From Peptococcaceae bacterium UBA7702 (lineage in GTDB: Bacteria; Bacillota; Dehalobacteriia; UBA7702): DNA of 64,000 nucleotides. Below the pieces are notes generated by a model. It searched no databases. It was not told where the DNA came from and was given only the letters and a program-made list of their open reading frames with translations. The stretch's first letter is position 1; each line of letters opens with the position of its first letter. Shown here piece by piece: positions 61,785 through 64,000 of the stretch. Location of the stretch: the NCBI GenBank assembly GCA_002482535.1, contig DLGE01000009.1, forward strand, positions 10,406 through 74,405. Reading direction: 5' to 3'. A program made the translations under genes and the position numbers.

Positions 61785-62585
61785 ATGATCATAGAAAGAA
61801 TCATTCGCCGAAATAGAATACATCCCTTTTTGGTAGAACCACTCAGTGTCCTCTGCTGTGAGAATATCGTTATTTTTGTTATGATGCTTTATGGAGCAAT
61901 CTATACAGGATTATGGCTTATTATGATCGCTGCATATACTATTATAATGGTATTAAACTTATGGGAACGCTTTAGTGTAAAAGCCCCAGGCACCAAGCCA
62001 AGGATACTTTTAAAGGATATAAAGAATCATTCTCTGAAGACAATGGATGTTCGGATTACCGGAATCATGTATCAGGAAACTTTTCGTAGTCTGGAAATCC
62101 CAACCTTTGCCAATCTTCTGTATAAAGAACCTTTCCTGCGCCTTGGAGTATTTAATATAAGGCCAGTTATATCAACATCGGAAACGTTGAATGCTAAAGT
62201 GGGAGTGCAGCAAAATGAGGATAGCTTATTTGATCTAAAACCATTTTATTTCTTTTTGGAAAAGCCGTCTTTGTGGTGCTACTTGCTGCCCAAATACAAA
62301 TGGTACAGAAGAGATTGGAAGAATTGGTTAGCGGAGGAAGCTATAGCAGGAGATATGTATAAGCGTAATTTTGATTATGACATTGATGCTTATTATATAT
62401 ACTTTATCACATTGGAGAAGCGTGAAGCTTTTAATGAACTTTTTAGATTACTGGTGCCGACAGAAATACGCATCGTTACATATGAAAAATCACGAGTTTT
62501 TAAAGAACTTCATCCCATCCCCGGCAAAGAATATCCCCCCGAAGCCCTGGAGTGTATGAGGAAAATCAACGCGATGTATCCTTGA
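61785..62585 (+). CDS. Candidate immunity protein for the second RHS tip
   Basis: 266 residues, 3 bases after the orphan RHS cassette. N-terminal hydrophobic hairpin (ENIVIFVMMLYGAIYTGLWL, then IMIAAYTIIMVLNLW) and a soluble C-terminal domain (YYIYFITLEKREAFNELFRL). I do not recognise a family. Its place right behind a toxin tip and AT-rich composition argue for immunity; the membrane hairpin suggests that the toxin acts at or crosses the membrane. Confidence 0.6.
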   Translation: MIIERIIRRNRIHPFLVEPLSVLCCENIVIFVMMLYGAIYTGLWLIMIAAYTIIMVLNLWERFSVKAPGTKPRILLKDIKNHSLKTMDVRITGIMYQETFRSLEIPTFANLLYKEPFLRLGVFNIRPVISTSETLNAKVGVQQNEDSLFDLKPFYFFLEKPSLWCYLLPKYKWYRRDWKNWLAEEAIAGDMYKRNFDYDIDAYYIYFITLEKREAFNELFRLLVPTEIRIVTYEKSRVFKELHPIPGKEYPPEALECMRKINAMYP

Positions 62586-62596
62586 TGAAATGAAAA

Positions 62597-62635
62597 AAGG
62601 GTGTCCCAATACACTTTGGGGCGCCCTTGCCTTTT
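62597..62635 (+). terminator. Terminator-like hairpin before the third cassette
   Basis: AAGGGTGTCCCA/TGGGGCGCCCTT (two G-T pairs), loop of 8, then GCCTTTT. Confidence 0.65.
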
Positions 62636-62641
62636 CATCCA

Positions 62642-63181
62642 TAAAAAGTCCTTGCCACCGGTTCTTACGTGGTATATCATTACAGTGACGGTGTGCTTGA
62701 GTATGAAGAGCATTTCAACAGTGTCTGTACTTTGCAGGAAATATTGAAATATTCCTACGATGCCGACGGTAACGTGGAATACCTGCTTTATAAAGACGGC
62801 GACTTCAGCAATGCCAACGCCTTTGACCTTTACTATTACGTCCGTGACGCCGTGGGCAATATCACCGATTTGTTCCAGATAAGGGAACAGAGCGGCAGTT
62901 CTACTATGGCGGTGAACCGCATTGCCGCCCATTATGAATACGATCCTTACGGCAATATCCTAAGCGTTGATAAGTACAACAACGACCCCATCGGTGATAT
63001 CAACCCGATCCGCTACAAAGACTACTACTATGATAAGGAAACTGGGTGGTATCAACTGGGAAGCCGTTTTTATGATCCAGAAGTAGGACGTTTCCTTAAC
63101 GCTGATGGATATGCTTCAACTGGTCAGGGGATAAGTGGCACTAACATGTATGCCTATTGCGGGGATAATCCGGTATTGTAG
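62642..63181 (+). pseudogene. Third RHS cassette, truncated both ends
   Basis: Starts abruptly in the RHS region (AAAAAGTCCTTGCC onward, in frame with KVLATGSYVVYHYSDG) and lacks any start signal; the open frame from GTG 62669 has 170 codons. Carries the RHS core RFYDPEVGRFLNADGYASTG and breaks off at YCGDNPVL, where a stop replaces the DPxG boundary. So it has no toxin tip: a decayed cassette. Confidence 0.75.
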
Positions 63182-63245
63182 ATAATATTAATACATTTTA
63201 GAAATCGGATTATACAGCGGTAAACGGGCTTATTGCAAATAATTT

Positions 63246-63283
63246 AACCGTTTACAAAATGAGAGTTTTGTAAACGGTTTTTT
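63246..63283 (+). terminator. Rho-independent terminator of the RHS locus
   Basis: 14-bp stem AACCGTTTACAAAA/TTTTGTAAACGGTT, 6-base loop, followed by TTTTA. Confidence 0.9.
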
Positions 63284-63644
63284 ATATTCGCACATTTGCC
63301 GTATTGTTTTCCCTCTATCCAGCATTGAACTTTCCGGCATGGAAATGACACTATTGTCGCTCTTGATCTCTACGAGGAGGGTGCGTTCATTACCGCCCTG
63401 AATGATATGTGCAACAAGAGCTTGAGGATAAGAAAACACTGATTTTATGGATGACTGCTTCTGAAAATCCTCCATGCTCCGCAAAAGAAAAGTGAGGATG
63501 CGGGGTGAAGCGAGATAGTTCGAAGCAGATATTGGTTTTAGATGCGTTTGGATTTATCCCGGTGGTTTGGGCGGCGTTGCCTGCTGCCCCCGCTATTTCA
63601 GAATGACTCCCCGAAATCCTGCAGAATCTGACAACGGCAATCAA
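63284..63644. other. Degenerate stretch with mobile-element fragments
   Basis: No intact gene. A plus-strand frame near 63330-63445 reads GNDTIVALDLYEEGAFITAL, which looks like a piece of a conjugative-element protein; a minus frame across the same bases is also open (63230-63484). I cannot assign either. Confidence 0.35.
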
Positions 63645-63838
63645 TCATCCTTTCAAGATAACATGGTACGGGAACAGTTTAAAAGTTGTCCTCCTTTTAT
63701 TTTCAATAAAGTGTTTATCCACGTATTTATGATTGAGTTTGGCGGCTTCGCCCCATTTTACGGATCTGTATTCCTCACGGGGACGGGTATTGCGTTTGGT
63801 GGAAAGGTAAATCACGACTCCCATCCCATAGGTGGCAA
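63645..63838 (-). pseudogene. Inverted N-terminal fragment of a VirD4/TraG gene
   Basis: Minus-strand frame ending at TGA 63645-63647: end of a membrane helix (TYGMGVVIYLSTKR), then REEYRSVKWGEAAKLN, which is the conserved EEYGSAKWG region that follows the membrane anchor of conjugative coupling proteins. No start codon context; remnant. Confidence 0.6.
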
Positions 63839-64000
63839 TAAAAACTTTGACACAGCATGTGCGGATTGGTTTTGACGCGCATAAGCACAGGCACAGTATG
63901 AATGTGCTGGTGTGCGGGGGTTCCGGCGTGGGTAAAACAAGATTTTATGTCAAACCAAACGTAATGAACTGCAACACTGGTAGTGTCAAGAAGATTTCGC
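63839..64000 (+). pseudogene. VirD4/TraG coupling-protein fragment (Walker A part)
   Basis: Plus-strand frame TLTQHVRIGFDAHKHRHSMN, then VLVCGGSGVGKTRFYVKPNV: the Walker A region of type IV coupling proteins, ATPases that feed DNA to the conjugation channel. It is open to the window end but its N-terminal part is missing and lies inverted immediately to the left. The frame after Walker A (NCNTGSVKKIS) already departs from the usual sequence. Confidence 0.7.

Overview
The window looks like a chromosome segment of an anaerobic Bacillota bacterium, most likely Clostridia or a close relative. Reasons: purine-rich GGAGG ribosome binding sites, several TTG/GTG starts, the core order dgt-dnaG-rpoD, FeoAB, ECF-type transporters, DUF3793/DUF2325 proteins and Clostridia-type conjugative-element genes. 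Genus cannot be fixed from the sequence alone.

Region 1 (1-27187) reads as a mobile or accessory island. It opens inside a sensor kinase and carries lipoproteins, a MarR/oxidoreductase/MFS operon with a palindromic operator, uppP, apbE, a first mgtA with a receiver-less winged-helix gene, and an ABC exporter operon ending in a MalT-like LuxR regulator. A second Mg2+ locus follows (leader ORF, mgtA, small membrane protein, mgtC, short DUF6440-like ORF). The right end is a conjugative-element module: a truncated and an intact sigma-like gene, each behind a hairpin that buries its ribosome binding site, then a MazF-like toxin, an excisionase-like HTH protein and a tyrosine integrase. The integrase gene ends 18 bases from the 3' end of an intact tRNA-Ser(CGA). 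About 137 bases beyond that tRNA lies the 5' half of a second tRNA-Ser, broken exactly at the anticodon loop.

Region 2 (27188-52150) is mostly core genome: tadA, a two-component pair, a radical SAM protein, ispD, feoAB, pdxY-like, Mrp/NBP35, nitroreductase-like and NlpC/P60-like proteins, an ECF transporter with flavodoxin, DUF2325 and DUF3793 genes, a GntR/ABC operon, dgt-dnaG-rpoD and arcC. A 16-base palindrome, GTTAG-N6-CTAAC, occurs once at the feoAB promoter and three times in front of the DUF3793/flavodoxin/ECF cluster. This implies one metal-responsive regulon, probably DtxR-type.

Region 3 (52150-63280) is a polymorphic toxin locus. A 2159-residue secreted RHS/YD-repeat protein with a divergent C-terminal tip is followed by a DUF2691 candidate immunity gene. 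Next comes a signal-less RHS cassette with a different tip and its own candidate immunity gene, then a third, truncated RHS cassette. The RHS core DNA is nearly identical in all three, which would support tip exchange by homologous recombination. Region 4 (63280-64000) holds scrambled remnants of another conjugative element, including a VirD4/TraG coupling-protein gene whose N-terminal part lies inverted next to its Walker A part.
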